From NCBI GenBank assembly GCA_964631295.1, contig CAZVXI010000107.1, forward strand, positions 1 to 11,026: DNA of 11,026 nt. The letters run 5' to 3'. The translations under genes and the position numbers were made by a program. The notes beneath the pieces were generated by a model. That model had not been told where the DNA came from. It ran no database searches and saw only the letters and a list, made by a program, of their open reading frames with translations. The DNA is from CAZVXI01 sp964631295 (GTDB taxonomy: Bacteria > Planctomycetota > Phycisphaerae > Phycisphaerales > SM1A02). This document shows, in pieces, positions 1-6,933 of the stretch; the first letter of the stretch is position 1; each line of letters opens with the position of its first letter.

Positions 1-430
1 TGCGCAGCTGCGGGACACCATCGATGTAGGTCGCGACGGATGGATCGCCGACCCCGGTGCTGATGCCGCGAAATGTCGGGAAGCTCAGCCGGCGCGAGGA
101 GAACTCGGTCATGTGCAGGTTGGGCACGAGTTCTGCCGCCTCACGCACGTTGGTGATGCCCGCATCTTTAATCGTCTGCTCGGTGATCACCGAGAGACTC
201 TGAGGCACGTCCTGGGCGAGTTCTTCCCACTTGCGCGCGGTGACGACGATTGCATCGGACCGCGCGGGGGTTTGCTCAGATGTTTGATCCGATGTTGATC
301 CCGCCTGCTCATCGATGCCAGCAGGCGGCGATGCTTTGGAGGATTCTTCGCTGTTGCTTCCCGCATCCTGACCGACGGCCGGCACTGACAGGACAAGCGC
401 TGCAAGCAGTGCCTGGCTACCAAATCGCAT
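1..430 (-). CDS. TonB-dependent outer-membrane receptor, N-terminal part (runs off the left edge)
   Basis: 143 codons are visible from ATG at 430 and the frame stays open to the window edge, so the beta-barrel is missing. The start fits a signal peptide (MRFGSQALLAALVLSVPAVG, residues 1-20). A Ser/Glu/Pro-rich linker follows (about 22-58), then a TonB-box-like stretch SDAIVVTA (58-65). The plug domain begins with VPQSLSVIT (75-83) and holds the family landmarks VPNL (102-105), FRGIS (120-124) and YIDGVP (135-140). Known members bind siderophores, cobalamin, carbohydrates or other large ligands and import them with energy from TonB-ExbBD. The substrate cannot be read from the plug. An AAGGGAG-like ribosome site lies about 10 bases upstream. 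The gene starts 34 bases after the stop of the upstream propeller gene on the same strand, so co-transcription is likely. The family call is firm; the ligand is unknown. Confidence 0.87.
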   Translation of the reverse strand, partial: MRFGSQALLAALVLSVPAVGQDAGSNSEESSKASPPAGIDEQAGSTSDQTSEQTPARSDAIVVTARKWEELAQDVPQSLSVITEQTIKDAGITNVREAAELVPNLHMTEFSSRRLSFPTFRGISTGVGDPSVATYIDGVPQLR

Positions 431-464
431 GAGTTGTCGACTCCCTTACATCAATCGTTGTCAA

Positions 465-1682
465 TCAGCCGGCTGAACGGCGATGATCCATACAGACCAC
501 ATGGCCATGACTGTTCCGACAGTATACCAGTCCGTTGGCAAGAACCGGCATGGTCCAGCACTGGACGTTGCGTCCGTTCTTGAGGACATTTTGTTTGTAG
601 AGTTCCTTGTAACCGGTCGGCACCGCTTCCGCAATGACCAGTTCCCCCTTGGAACTGTTCGCGATCAGCTTGCCGTCGGCAATCACCAGTGATCCCTGAC
701 CGAGCCCGCGCTGTGCCCACTTTTCGTTGCCATCGAGATCGATGCACTTGAGCGTCGTGTCATCGAAGCCGTAAAGGTGATCATCCCAGAGCACGCAGCC
801 GGACATCTGGGTGCGCATTACCTTGCTTTCCCAGACGGGCTCAAGCGAGCCGTCTTTGAACTCAACCATCGCGCAGCCGTGGTTGTATCCCGAGGAAATG
901 AAAATGCGGTTGCCGATGACGATCGGAGTCGCGGCGTTCACGTCGTAACGCGTCTTCCAGGGATAGGTTGCCAGAATGGAACCATCCTTGCGGTTCATGA
1001 CCATGAGGCCGTCGCTATTGAAAACAACCAGGCCTTCGCCGCCATCGAGCGAGAACGGATGAGGAGTCGAGTACGCGTGGCCGGTCTTCTCTGACTTCCA
1101 CTTGATGTCGCCGTTGGACTTGTTCATCGCAAGGACCCGGCCGACGTTGATATACACCGTGTCGTCAATCACCAGAGGTGAGGCGGAGAACATCCATGTT
1201 GGCACTTCGATGTCCATCGCATCGGTGGCGAGGTTCTTCTGCCAGACGACGGAGCCATCGGCGAGCTTCAGGCACAGGACCTTACCCTCGCGATGAAGAA
1301 CATACACATGGTCACCATCGATCGCTGGCGTGGACAGCGTGCCCCCGTCGTGGAACTTGGCGTGCTTCTCGGAAGGAACATTGCGTGTCCACAGTTCACT
1401 GCCGGACTCTGCATCGAGGCAGTAGACAATGTCATGGCCTTTGTCTTCGCTGAAGCCGTTGGTGATGAGTTTGCCATCGCTGACGACGAAGCTGCCGTAC
1501 CCCAGCCCGAGGTTCTTCGACCATCGAGGCGTTGTCTTTCCATCCACGATCCAGCCGGATTCCGTGGAGACTCCGTTTCGTTCCGGGCCTCGCCAGTTCG
1601 GCCAGTCTGCCGCGGAAGTTGTTGTGCTCAAGGAGAGTGCTGCGGTCGTTGTGAGTGTCAGAAGCAGTGCAGTGCGTCGCAT
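465..1682 (-). CDS. Exported PQQ-type beta-propeller repeat protein (second of a tandem pair)
   Basis: 405 residues from ATG at 1682. The frame is open up to a TTG at 1739, and another ATG lies at 1706. I chose 1682 because the protein then begins with a clean signal peptide (MRRTALLLTLTTTAALSLST, cut near TTSA-AD) and a weak AAAAGGCGA site precedes it. The mature part starts with ADWPNWRGPERNG, the usual opening of this propeller family, which is abundant in planctomycetes. Blade repeats of the type 'xVYCLDAESGSELWTRN', 'VLCLKLADGSVVWQKN' and 'VLAMNKSNGDIKWKS' recur along its length. Such proteins share the eight-bladed fold of PQQ dehydrogenases and BamB, but most planctomycete copies have no proven cofactor or enzyme activity, so no reaction is assigned. 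It follows the first propeller gene by 58 bases and precedes the TonB-dependent receptor by 34. Confidence 0.87.
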   Translation of the reverse strand: MRRTALLLTLTTTAALSLSTTTSAADWPNWRGPERNGVSTESGWIVDGKTTPRWSKNLGLGYGSFVVSDGKLITNGFSEDKGHDIVYCLDAESGSELWTRNVPSEKHAKFHDGGTLSTPAIDGDHVYVLHREGKVLCLKLADGSVVWQKNLATDAMDIEVPTWMFSASPLVIDDTVYINVGRVLAMNKSNGDIKWKSEKTGHAYSTPHPFSLDGGEGLVVFNSDGLMVMNRKDGSILATYPWKTRYDVNAATPIVIGNRIFISSGYNHGCAMVEFKDGSLEPVWESKVMRTQMSGCVLWDDHLYGFDDTTLKCIDLDGNEKWAQRGLGQGSLVIADGKLIANSSKGELVIAEAVPTGYKELYKQNVLKNGRNVQCWTMPVLANGLVYCRNSHGHVVCMDHRRSAG

Positions 1683-1740
1683 GGTGGGGTTCGCCTTTTG
1701 GGTCATGACATTCGTGATCAGATCGCGGTCGATCAGCAAC

Positions 1741-3126
1741 TCACGGAGCAGAGTTACCGATGCAGTATAGATGGGTTCCAGTTCTCACAAGAAGTTGGTC
1801 ACCTGAGGGCACCGGCGAGGACAGCGTGAACGACCCGTCCAGCGTGTTCGTCGCGAGAAGTCTGAAGGTGTCGCTCGCCGACACGACGACAGTCACACCC
1901 TCTTCATTCGTGAAATAGACCTTGCCGTCGGCCACAAGCGGGGAGGAACTGACCGTCCCCGGAGCGGTGCGTTCCGGCCCCCAGATGACATCGCCCGTCT
2001 TGGCGTCAAGGCAGGTGACCATGCCTGCATCATTGACCATGAAAAACCGCTCGCCATCGCAGGCAGGTGTCGGAACATCGGGTGCACCGGGCGCATCCCA
2101 CTTCCACACGACCGGGTCTTCAGAAGTGCCGGGCCGAACGGCGAGCAGAGGGCGCACACGCGTCGGTGCGTAGATGATCCCGTCAGCAAACACGGGCGAG
2201 GCAACAATGCGATAGTTGCGCGCCTTGCGGGGATTCAGCCCGCCGATGCGCCATAGTTCTTTGCCGGTTGCCGGGTCGTGCCCTGTGATGTAGTCGCCGC
2301 CTGTAATGACGATTTCAGTCTTTCCGTTGTTGTCGATGACGATTGGTGTCGTGTATGCATCGGGTGCTTCTGCCGGCGCATCGGTTGGTCGCTCGACGCG
2401 CCAGTTGACATTGCCTGACTTTGCGTCGAATGCAATGATGTATGAGGGATCATCTGTCCGCGTGCCATGCAATACTTCGACGATGATCATGCCATCGTGC
2501 AGCAACGGGGATGAAGCGTACCCCCAGTTCAGGCCGAACGAGCCGTACTGCTCCTGAAGGTCATGGCTCCAGGCTTTCGTTCCCTTCATATCGAACGCAG
2601 CGACAACGCCTGTGCCCGTAACAACCCACACGTGTTCACCGTCCGTCACTGGCGAAGGGGAGGTGTTGTTCTGCTTGTAGTGCACGGCGTTACCGGTGTC
2701 GACGGCGTGCTGCCAGAGCACCTTGCCTGTATCGCGCGCGAGGCACATGAGCATGAGGTCATCACCACCGGGGCTCCGCCCGCCACCCCGTCCGCGCCGC
2801 CCACGTCGTCCGCGCTGCTCCTGCTGCTCACGTGCCTCCGCTTCGCGCGCCGCCTGTTCGGCCGTCACTTCCGAGGGTGAGGTAATAAAGATGTACTCAC
2901 CCCAGATGATCGGCGTGCCGCCGCTCCATGAAGGCAGCTTCGCCTTCCAGACGATGTTCGTTTCAGTGTCCCACGTGGTTGGCAGGCCTGTGTTTGCGGC
3001 AAAGCCGTTCTGGTTCGGCCCGCGCCATTGCGGCCAGTTTTCCTGAGCAATCGTCGAGGGCGTAGTCAACAGCAGGGCAGCGGCCGAGAGAAGGGCTGAA
3101 CAGACAGGGATGCTTGGCATTCTCAT
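1741..3126 (-). CDS. Exported PQQ-type beta-propeller repeat protein with an Arg/Gly-rich insert (first of a tandem pair)
   Basis: 461 residues from ATG at 3126, with AAAGGA about 9 bases upstream supporting this start. A second ATG two codons later is possible. Residues 1-28 form a signal peptide ending PSTIAQ. The mature protein opens with ENWPQWRGPNQNG, matching its downstream neighbour. Propeller strands are visible as LMCLARDTGKVLWQ, VAAFDMKGTKAWS, IIAFDAKSGNVNWRV, ITGHDPATGKELWRI and VTCLDAKTGDVIWG. Between the first blades (about 84-122) lies a charged then Arg/Gly-rich insert containing RGRRGRRGRGGGR, which the second propeller lacks. The family is secreted or periplasmic. Its exact activity is not evident, and no clear dehydrogenase catalytic signature was recognised. 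It is the first gene of the apparent leftward operon that ends in the receptor. The pair is probably an old duplication, inferred from the shared opening motif and fold rather than close identity. Confidence 0.87.
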   Translation of the reverse strand: MRMPSIPVCSALLSAAALLLTTPSTIAQENWPQWRGPNQNGFAANTGLPTTWDTETNIVWKAKLPSWSGGTPIIWGEYIFITSPSEVTAEQAAREAEAREQQEQRGRRGRRGRGGGRSPGGDDLMLMCLARDTGKVLWQHAVDTGNAVHYKQNNTSPSPVTDGEHVWVVTGTGVVAAFDMKGTKAWSHDLQEQYGSFGLNWGYASSPLLHDGMIIVEVLHGTRTDDPSYIIAFDAKSGNVNWRVERPTDAPAEAPDAYTTPIVIDNNGKTEIVITGGDYITGHDPATGKELWRIGGLNPRKARNYRIVASPVFADGIIYAPTRVRPLLAVRPGTSEDPVVWKWDAPGAPDVPTPACDGERFFMVNDAGMVTCLDAKTGDVIWGPERTAPGTVSSSPLVADGKVYFTNEEGVTVVVSASDTFRLLATNTLDGSFTLSSPVPSGDQLLVRTGTHLYCIGNSAP

Positions 3127-3176
3127 GGTGGTGGGTCCTTTGCTGGTGTGCCGTTTCTGGGGCAGGTCGTGTCTTC

Positions 3177-3182
3177 GTTATA
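3177..3182 (-). promoter_or_regulatory. Possible -10 box for the propeller/receptor operon
   Basis: On the minus strand this reads TATAAC, about 50 bases before the ATG at 3126, in the 167-bp divergent spacer (3127-3293). No convincing -35 is seen at 16-18 bases; a TTGGGC lies 21 bases upstream. The plus strand here also reads TATAAA, so direction is uncertain. Confidence 0.3.
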
Positions 3183-3280
3183 AATGATGGCCGTCTCCAG
3201 GATGCCCAAATCGCCAGCGGCAGAGGATATTCCAGATCATCGCCGCACGCGAACAGCCATGCGCTGCGGCTGCTCCCTGC

Positions 3281-3286
3281 TACTGT
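3281..3286 (+). promoter_or_regulatory. Possible -10 box placed for leaderless transcription of the nuclease-like gene
   Basis: TACTGT ends 7 bases before the ATG at 3294, so transcription would begin at or next to the start codon. No Shine-Dalgarno sequence is seen upstream of that ATG, and no good -35 is seen. This is a weak call from position and a TAnnnT pattern only. Confidence 0.2.
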
Positions 3287-3293
3287 CAGTGGC

Positions 3294-3932
3294 ATGTGGG
3301 ACTGCGCGGATATGGTGGACGCGGTCGCCGCGGGATTCACGCGGGCGGCAGCGTCGCGCGATCTCGAACAGGCCGTCCTCGGCATCGACGCCTGCGATGA
3401 ACTGGAACTCCATCCATTGATCGCCAGTGCGTTGCGGGATCACGGGCTGGGCGTCTGGCGCGAACAGCGCTATCCGCGTGATCGGCGCAAACGCCGGATC
3501 AGCGAAGGAGACCGCTGCGACTTCGTACTGACACCCGATGCGCGGCCGCTGGAGGAAGAGTCCGCGCGGGCCACGCTGTTTGATGATCCGCACGCTGTCG
3601 CGCTTGATGATGCGTTCTGGCTCGAAGTCAAGGTTGTGCATCAGTTTACGGAAGCAGGCCCCAATGCGAGCTACTCTTCGCAACTGCTCTCGACGGTTCG
3701 GCAGGACGTGACGAAGCTCAGCCGCGACAACGACATCCTGCATGCGGGGCTGCTCATTGCGATGTTCGTGGCCTCGCCCGAGGTTGCTGAGAACGACCTG
3801 CGTATCTGGCAGGATCGATGCCTGGCAAAATCGCTGCCGATCGCAGCGCCGTATCAGCGATATGTGCGCATCACCAACCGCGTTGGCAACGGGTGCTGCT
3901 GCCTCGCGCTCTACCCGGTGCGTCACCTGTAG
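3294..3932 (+). CDS. Uncharacterised protein with PD-(D/E)XK nuclease-like signature
   Basis: 212 residues from ATG at 3294. The frame is open back to 3114, but that stretch overlaps the divergent promoter region and does not look like protein, so I use the internal ATG (3312 is an alternative). No named family is recognised. What is visible: an N-terminal helix with DELELHPLIASAL (35-47); a strand with RCDFVLTP (74-81); then FWLEVKVV (108-115). The order Glu in helix 1, Asp76, then E111-x-K113 is the classic PD-(D/E)XK nuclease core. A helix with SSQLLSTVRQDVTKLSRD (128-145) and a hydrophobic strand AGLLIAMFVA (151-160) follow, as expected for that fold. There is no signal peptide, so it is probably cytoplasmic. 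The C-terminus has an odd CCC run (201-203). The neighbours (propeller operon divergent, cysteine dioxygenase convergent) give no hint of a restriction or defence role. The nuclease call is inference. Confidence 0.6.
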   Translation: MWDCADMVDAVAAGFTRAAASRDLEQAVLGIDACDELELHPLIASALRDHGLGVWREQRYPRDRRKRRISEGDRCDFVLTPDARPLEEESARATLFDDPHAVALDDAFWLEVKVVHQFTEAGPNASYSSQLLSTVRQDVTKLSRDNDILHAGLLIAMFVASPEVAENDLRIWQDRCLAKSLPIAAPYQRYVRITNRVGNGCCCLALYPVRHL

Positions 3933-3947
3933 CGAGACGACGCATCG
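3916..3947. terminator. Hairpin between convergent genes, possible bidirectional terminator
   Basis: CGGTGCGTC (3916-3924) pairs with GACGCATCG (3939-3947), giving 9 pairs including one G-U, with a 14-base loop. It covers the end of the nuclease-like gene and the 21-bp spacer before the convergent cysteine dioxygenase stop at 3954. No T-run follows on either strand, so an intrinsic terminator is not proven. Confidence 0.3.
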
Positions 3948-3953
3948 AGTGCA

Positions 3954-4487
3954 TCAACTGGATTCAGCCAGCGAGCCGGCAAACTCTTCATCAACGCCTC
4001 TCTCGACGACGGGCGATTCCTCGCTGTACACACCCCACTTGAGCAGTGGCGGCGAATACACGTGCAGCGTGACAAAGTTCTCCGAGTCATCATTGTTGCC
4101 GAGCCGGTGAATGTCCGAATCAACCGACACGCAGACGCTGCCATGGTCGATCGTGCGGTTGTGCCGATCCCTGAGCATGCCATCCTCACCGCGATCAAAG
4201 ACGGTTTCCACGCCCTGCCCCTGAAGAACCAGCACCCCGCAACCTGAGCCGGAGTGATCGTGGATCGAACTGTGCTGCCCGACCTTCCAGCACAGCGCGA
4301 GCGCGTGGTACGCGGGCCCGACATGAATGCGATTGCGAGCATACTGCTCATCGCAGAATCGCACCCAATCGGCAACATCGTCGATGGTGAGGTTGCTCGC
4401 GACGAGGGCGCGTTTGAGGTCTTCAGGCGGAATCGCGCCGTCAAACTCATCAAGGTGATCGAGCAAGGCTTTGAGTCGTGGTGACAT
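3954..4487 (-). CDS. Cysteine dioxygenase, Arg-type (cupin)
   Basis: 177 residues from ATG at 4487, with GGAG five bases upstream. The frame extends to 4595 but a likely -10 box lies inside that extension, so 4487 is preferred. The enzyme oxidises L-cysteine with O2 to cysteine sulfinate on a mononuclear iron held by three histidines. By alignment from memory to mammalian CDO, all key residues are present: YARN with R51 (Arg60, binds the cysteine carboxylate); SSIHDH with H76 and H78 (86 and 88); IHRLGN with H127 (140); and TLHVYSPP with H142 and Y144 (155 and 157). Arg rather than Gln at position 51 fits cysteine rather than 3-mercaptopropionate as substrate. C83 falls where mammalian Cys93 forms the thioether with the tyrosine. 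The protein is cytoplasmic and slightly shorter than the about 200-residue mammalian enzyme. It is divergent from a serine acetyltransferase, which suggests a cysteine-homeostasis pair. Confidence 0.92.
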   Translation of the reverse strand: MSPRLKALLDHLDEFDGAIPPEDLKRALVASNLTIDDVADWVRFCDEQYARNRIHVGPAYHALALCWKVGQHSSIHDHSGSGCGVLVLQGQGVETVFDRGEDGMLRDRHNRTIDHGSVCVSVDSDIHRLGNNDDSENFVTLHVYSPPLLKWGVYSEESPVVERGVDEEFAGSLAESS

Positions 4488-4559
4488 GTGTTCTCCGCAG
4501 CGGCGATGCGGCATGAATCGCGTGATTCGCCAGTCGCATCGCGAGGTCTCGGACAAGAC

Positions 4560-4565
4560 ATTGTA
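4560..4565 (-). promoter_or_regulatory. Possible -10 box for the cysteine dioxygenase gene
   Basis: The minus strand reads TACAAT, close to consensus. Transcription would start near 4553, leaving a leader of about 65 bases before ATG 4487. A TTGCTG lies 20 bases upstream, which is too far for a normal -35 spacing. The box would exclude longer forms of the protein starting near 4595. Confidence 0.35.
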
Positions 4566-4629
4566 ACGACTCGAGCGGCTTGATGCAGCAAACAATCTAC
4601 GAACATCGCATGGGCCGGCTCATCGCCGC

Positions 4630-4635
4630 TACGAT
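4630..4635 (+). promoter_or_regulatory. Possible -10 box placed for leaderless transcription of the serine acetyltransferase gene
   Basis: TACGAT ends 6 bases before ATG 4642. No Shine-Dalgarno sequence is visible upstream, so the message may start at the AUG. No clear -35 is present at the right spacing; the call rests on position alone. Confidence 0.22.
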
Positions 4636-4641
4636 GTGCCC

Positions 4642-5595
4642 ATGAGCGATTCGTCAGGGCAGACAACCGGGGTGCACGAAGAGGACGGCTTCGGGCTGGA
4701 CGATACGATTGCCCAGATTGCCGAGTCCATCAGGACTGATCGCCGCATCAGCCATGTTTCAGCGGTGCCGCTGCCCGACCGCAACACCATCGGCACGGTC
4801 ACGCAGCGGCTGCTGCACCTGATGTATCCGGGCTTCTTCCCCGGCGATGAATGGCTGCCCGACCAGATCGAGAAGCAGGCGGAGATTGAGATCCGTGAGC
4901 TCGCTGCAGACCTCAGCACCGAGGTTGCCTCAGCCCTGCGGTATGAAGCAGCCGTCGGGACACCTGACCGTGAGAAGCCACCATCGGCAGACGTGATCGA
5001 GCGCGCTCGCATGCTCTCGGGCATGTTCATGCGCACGCTGCCTGAAGTGCGCGCGATGCTTTCGATTGATGTCGAGGCAGCCTATCAGAGCGACCCGGCA
5101 TCAATGCATACCGATGAAATCATCTTCTGCTACCCGGGCTTGTACGCACTGACAATGCATCGCCTCGCGCATGAACTGTATCGCCTCAACGTGCCGCTGA
5201 TTCCGCGCATGCTCAATGAGGCAGCGCACTCGGCTACCGGCATCGACATTCACCCCGGTGCGCGCATCGGCAGCGGATTTTTCATCGATCACGGCACCGG
5301 CGTGGTGATCGGTGAGACGACATTCATCGGCAACAACTGCAAGTTGTACCAGGGTGTCACCCTCGGGGCGCGCAGCTCGCCACGCGATGCGGATGGCAAT
5401 CTCAAACGCGATGTACAGCGACACCCCACTCTGGAAGACAACGTGACCGTATACGCAGGTGCCACGATTCTCGGCGGTGAGACGATCATCGGCGCGGGCT
5501 CCATCATCGACGGCGGCGTGTTCATTACCGAGTCCGTCCCGCCCGGTTCAGTCGTGCGCGCCCCGCGCATCGAACTCGACATGGCGCGGGTGTGA
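4642..5595 (+). CDS. cysE: Serine O-acetyltransferase (left-handed beta-helix)
   Basis: 317 residues from ATG 4642; a GTG two codons upstream (4636) is the alternative. It transfers acetyl from acetyl-CoA to L-serine to give O-acetylserine, the first step of cysteine synthesis. An N-terminal helical domain (about 15-195) contains SDPA (150-153, matching the serine-binding Asp92 region of E. coli CysE) and YPGLYALTMHRLAHELY (164-180). The hexapeptide-repeat domain follows: GIDIHPGARIG (200-210), DHGTG with D216 and H217 (the catalytic Asp-His pair), VVIGETTFIG, and later GATILGGETIIGAGS. The loop GARSSPRDADGNLKRDVQRH (242-261) is longer than in E. coli CysE. The C-terminus is short and ends in Val rather than the Ile that docks into O-acetylserine sulfhydrylase in E. 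coli, so complex formation is open. The long N-terminal domain resembles plant and SrpH/EpsC-like forms. It is divergent from cysteine dioxygenase; no sulfhydrylase gene is in view. Confidence 0.9.
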   Translation: MSDSSGQTTGVHEEDGFGLDDTIAQIAESIRTDRRISHVSAVPLPDRNTIGTVTQRLLHLMYPGFFPGDEWLPDQIEKQAEIEIRELAADLSTEVASALRYEAAVGTPDREKPPSADVIERARMLSGMFMRTLPEVRAMLSIDVEAAYQSDPASMHTDEIIFCYPGLYALTMHRLAHELYRLNVPLIPRMLNEAAHSATGIDIHPGARIGSGFFIDHGTGVVIGETTFIGNNCKLYQGVTLGARSSPRDADGNLKRDVQRHPTLEDNVTVYAGATILGGETIIGAGSIIDGGVFITESVPPGSVVRAPRIELDMARV

Positions 5596-5604
5596 ACGTT
5601 CTTA

Positions 5605-5626
5605 CCGGCGGGATCGACAACGCCGG
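5605..5626 (+). terminator. Hairpin after the serine acetyltransferase gene, weak terminator candidate
   Basis: CCGGCG (5605-5610) and CGCCGG (5621-5626) form a perfect 6-bp stem with a 10-base loop, 9 bases after the stop codon. No T-run follows. It may act as a Rho-dependent pause or 3' stabiliser instead. Confidence 0.28.
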
Positions 5627-5644
5627 CGCGAACTGGAATCCAGG

Positions 5645-5734
5645 ATGACCGATGCGGTATGGAAGAGCGCTGCGTCTGACGAATACGACGACGTCATCAA
5701 CCAACTGCCGCGCGACGAGCAGCACATCATGTGA
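5645..5734 (+). CDS. Doubtful small ORF, 29 codons
   Basis: From ATG 5645 it encodes an acidic 29-residue peptide (MTDAVWKSAASDEYDDVINQ then LPRDEQHIM). It sits in the 131-bp spacer after the serine acetyltransferase gene and its last 8 bases overlap the end of the convergent methyltransferase gene. The composition looks more like protein than the other frames here, and a GGAA lies 8 bases upstream. No family is recognised, and it may be chance or a decayed remnant. Confidence 0.2.
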   Translation: MTDAVWKSAASDEYDDVINQLPRDEQHIM

Positions 5735-6914
5735 GCGTCGTGATGATCGCGATTCTGCGTTCACCGAAGCGTGTGACAAAGACGATGTGCGGCACATCGC
5801 CGGAGCCGCGCAGTTGGGCTTGCAGCTGATCGGGATTCTCCTGCACGCCGCGCGTCTTGACAGCGACAAGTCCCGTGTCATGTGAACGAAGTGCATCGAG
5901 GATTTTGCTCTGCCGCCATGGCAGGAGGTCGACGATCTCATAACAGCGCAGCCATGGCGAATCGATGCGGGCGTCGGAAGTCAGCAGGCCGATGCCCGGA
6001 TGCAGTTCGCCCACCTCAACGGACATTGCATCACACAATGCGCCGAGCAGTTGCGATCGCTCCAGCGATGCGTCTGGTTCATACAGATATTTGCCGGGGT
6101 GCGCAATCGGAGGAAGCGTCGGCGTGCCGGTCATCGATGCGCCATCTGGCAGGAGTGTGGCTGTTCGCCGGCCGGGATGAAGCGCAAGATTGCCTGTCCA
6201 CATGACGGCCTGCACCAGCCGACCGCCCTCGGAGATGAGCTCAATCTCGCGCTCTGCAAGCGGGAGCGACTCAAGGTCGATGCCCGGCCCGAGTTTGACC
6301 GCCGCATGCGGACACTGCTCGATCAGCCGCTCGATCGCATCCGGTCCTGGCTTGTAGTTCTCGTACCGCCACGCGCGCCGGCCGGTGTCTGCATCACGGC
6401 GAGCCGGATCAATGTGAAAGGCTCCCGCACCTGTGAGATCGAGTTCGCTCACGTCGGTCGTATGGGTGGAACAGGGCGCGTTGTGCGATGTCATCCACGT
6501 TCGCAGCGGGTCTCGATCGACAGCAGTGACCTCTGCGATGCGCGCAAGTTCCATTGCATCTCCGCCAATGCCGCAACACAGATCATGCACATACGATGCG
6601 CCTGTCCGCATGAATCGCTGCGCTTTGTGTGCCGCGACACGTGAGGACGAAGCCTGCTCCACGCCCGCGACATCTGCGACGATGTTCGGATGATTCGGGA
6701 ACTTGGTCAGCGCCTTGCGTCGCGCTTCTGCAAGTTCGAGCGCGGCGTTCACGAGTGTCTGATCCCATGTTCGCCGCAATCGGCTGATGTCCGTCACGCT
6801 TGACCGGTCTGCCTCGGCGGCCGCGGCGCGCAGCGGTTCGCGCGCGTCGCTGAGCAACTGCTCCCAGGTATCGATGGCGGATAGATCACAGCGCTGCACA
6901 CGCGCATGGTACAC
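5727..6914 (-). CDS. Class I SAM-dependent methyltransferase with THUMP-like C-terminal domain
   Basis: 395 residues from a GTG at 6914; no in-frame ATG lies near the N-terminus and no strong ribosome site is seen, so the start is moderately certain. Residues 1-100 are helical and basic, with RKALTKFPN (66-74). The Rossmann core follows: motif I HDLCCGIGGDA (110-120), the acidic strand end AVDRD (131-135), and HIDPARRDADTGRR (167-180), the signature of this family. AVKLGPGID (205-213) and the ribose-side strand precede a C-terminal domain (about 328-395: YEIVDLLPW, VAVKTRG, IVFVTRFGERRIAIIT) that resembles the THUMP-like domain of these proteins. THUMP domains bind RNA, so an RNA base is the likely substrate, but the reaction of this family is not established to my knowledge. 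It diverges from a second methyltransferase gene. Confidence 0.82.
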   Translation of the reverse strand: MYHARVQRCDLSAIDTWEQLLSDAREPLRAAAAEADRSSVTDISRLRRTWDQTLVNAALELAEARRKALTKFPNHPNIVADVAGVEQASSSRVAAHKAQRFMRTGASYVHDLCCGIGGDAMELARIAEVTAVDRDPLRTWMTSHNAPCSTHTTDVSELDLTGAGAFHIDPARRDADTGRRAWRYENYKPGPDAIERLIEQCPHAAVKLGPGIDLESLPLAEREIELISEGGRLVQAVMWTGNLALHPGRRTATLLPDGASMTGTPTLPPIAHPGKYLYEPDASLERSQLLGALCDAMSVEVGELHPGIGLLTSDARIDSPWLRCYEIVDLLPWRQSKILDALRSHDTGLVAVKTRGVQENPDQLQAQLRGSGDVPHIVFVTRFGERRIAIITTLT

Positions 6915-6933
6915 GCCGCATTCCGGAGAATGT

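Noticed and set aside
1683..1739. N-terminal extension of the second propeller from TTG 1739
   Set aside because: It would place 19 polar residues before an otherwise complete signal peptide.
3114..3293. N-terminal extension of the nuclease-like protein back to 3114
   Set aside because: It overlaps the start of the divergent propeller gene, and its Trp/Cys-rich sequence does not look like coding DNA.
3237..3926. Minus-strand open frame of 229 codons opposite the nuclease-like gene
   Set aside because: It is antisense to a frame with coherent fold motifs. Its own translation is Arg-rich with no recognisable domain, typical of a shadow in GC-rich DNA.
6000..6644. Plus-strand open frame of 214 codons across the THUMP-like methyltransferase
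   Set aside because: The opposite strand carries clear methyltransferase motifs; this frame is rich in Arg, Cys and His without any domain.
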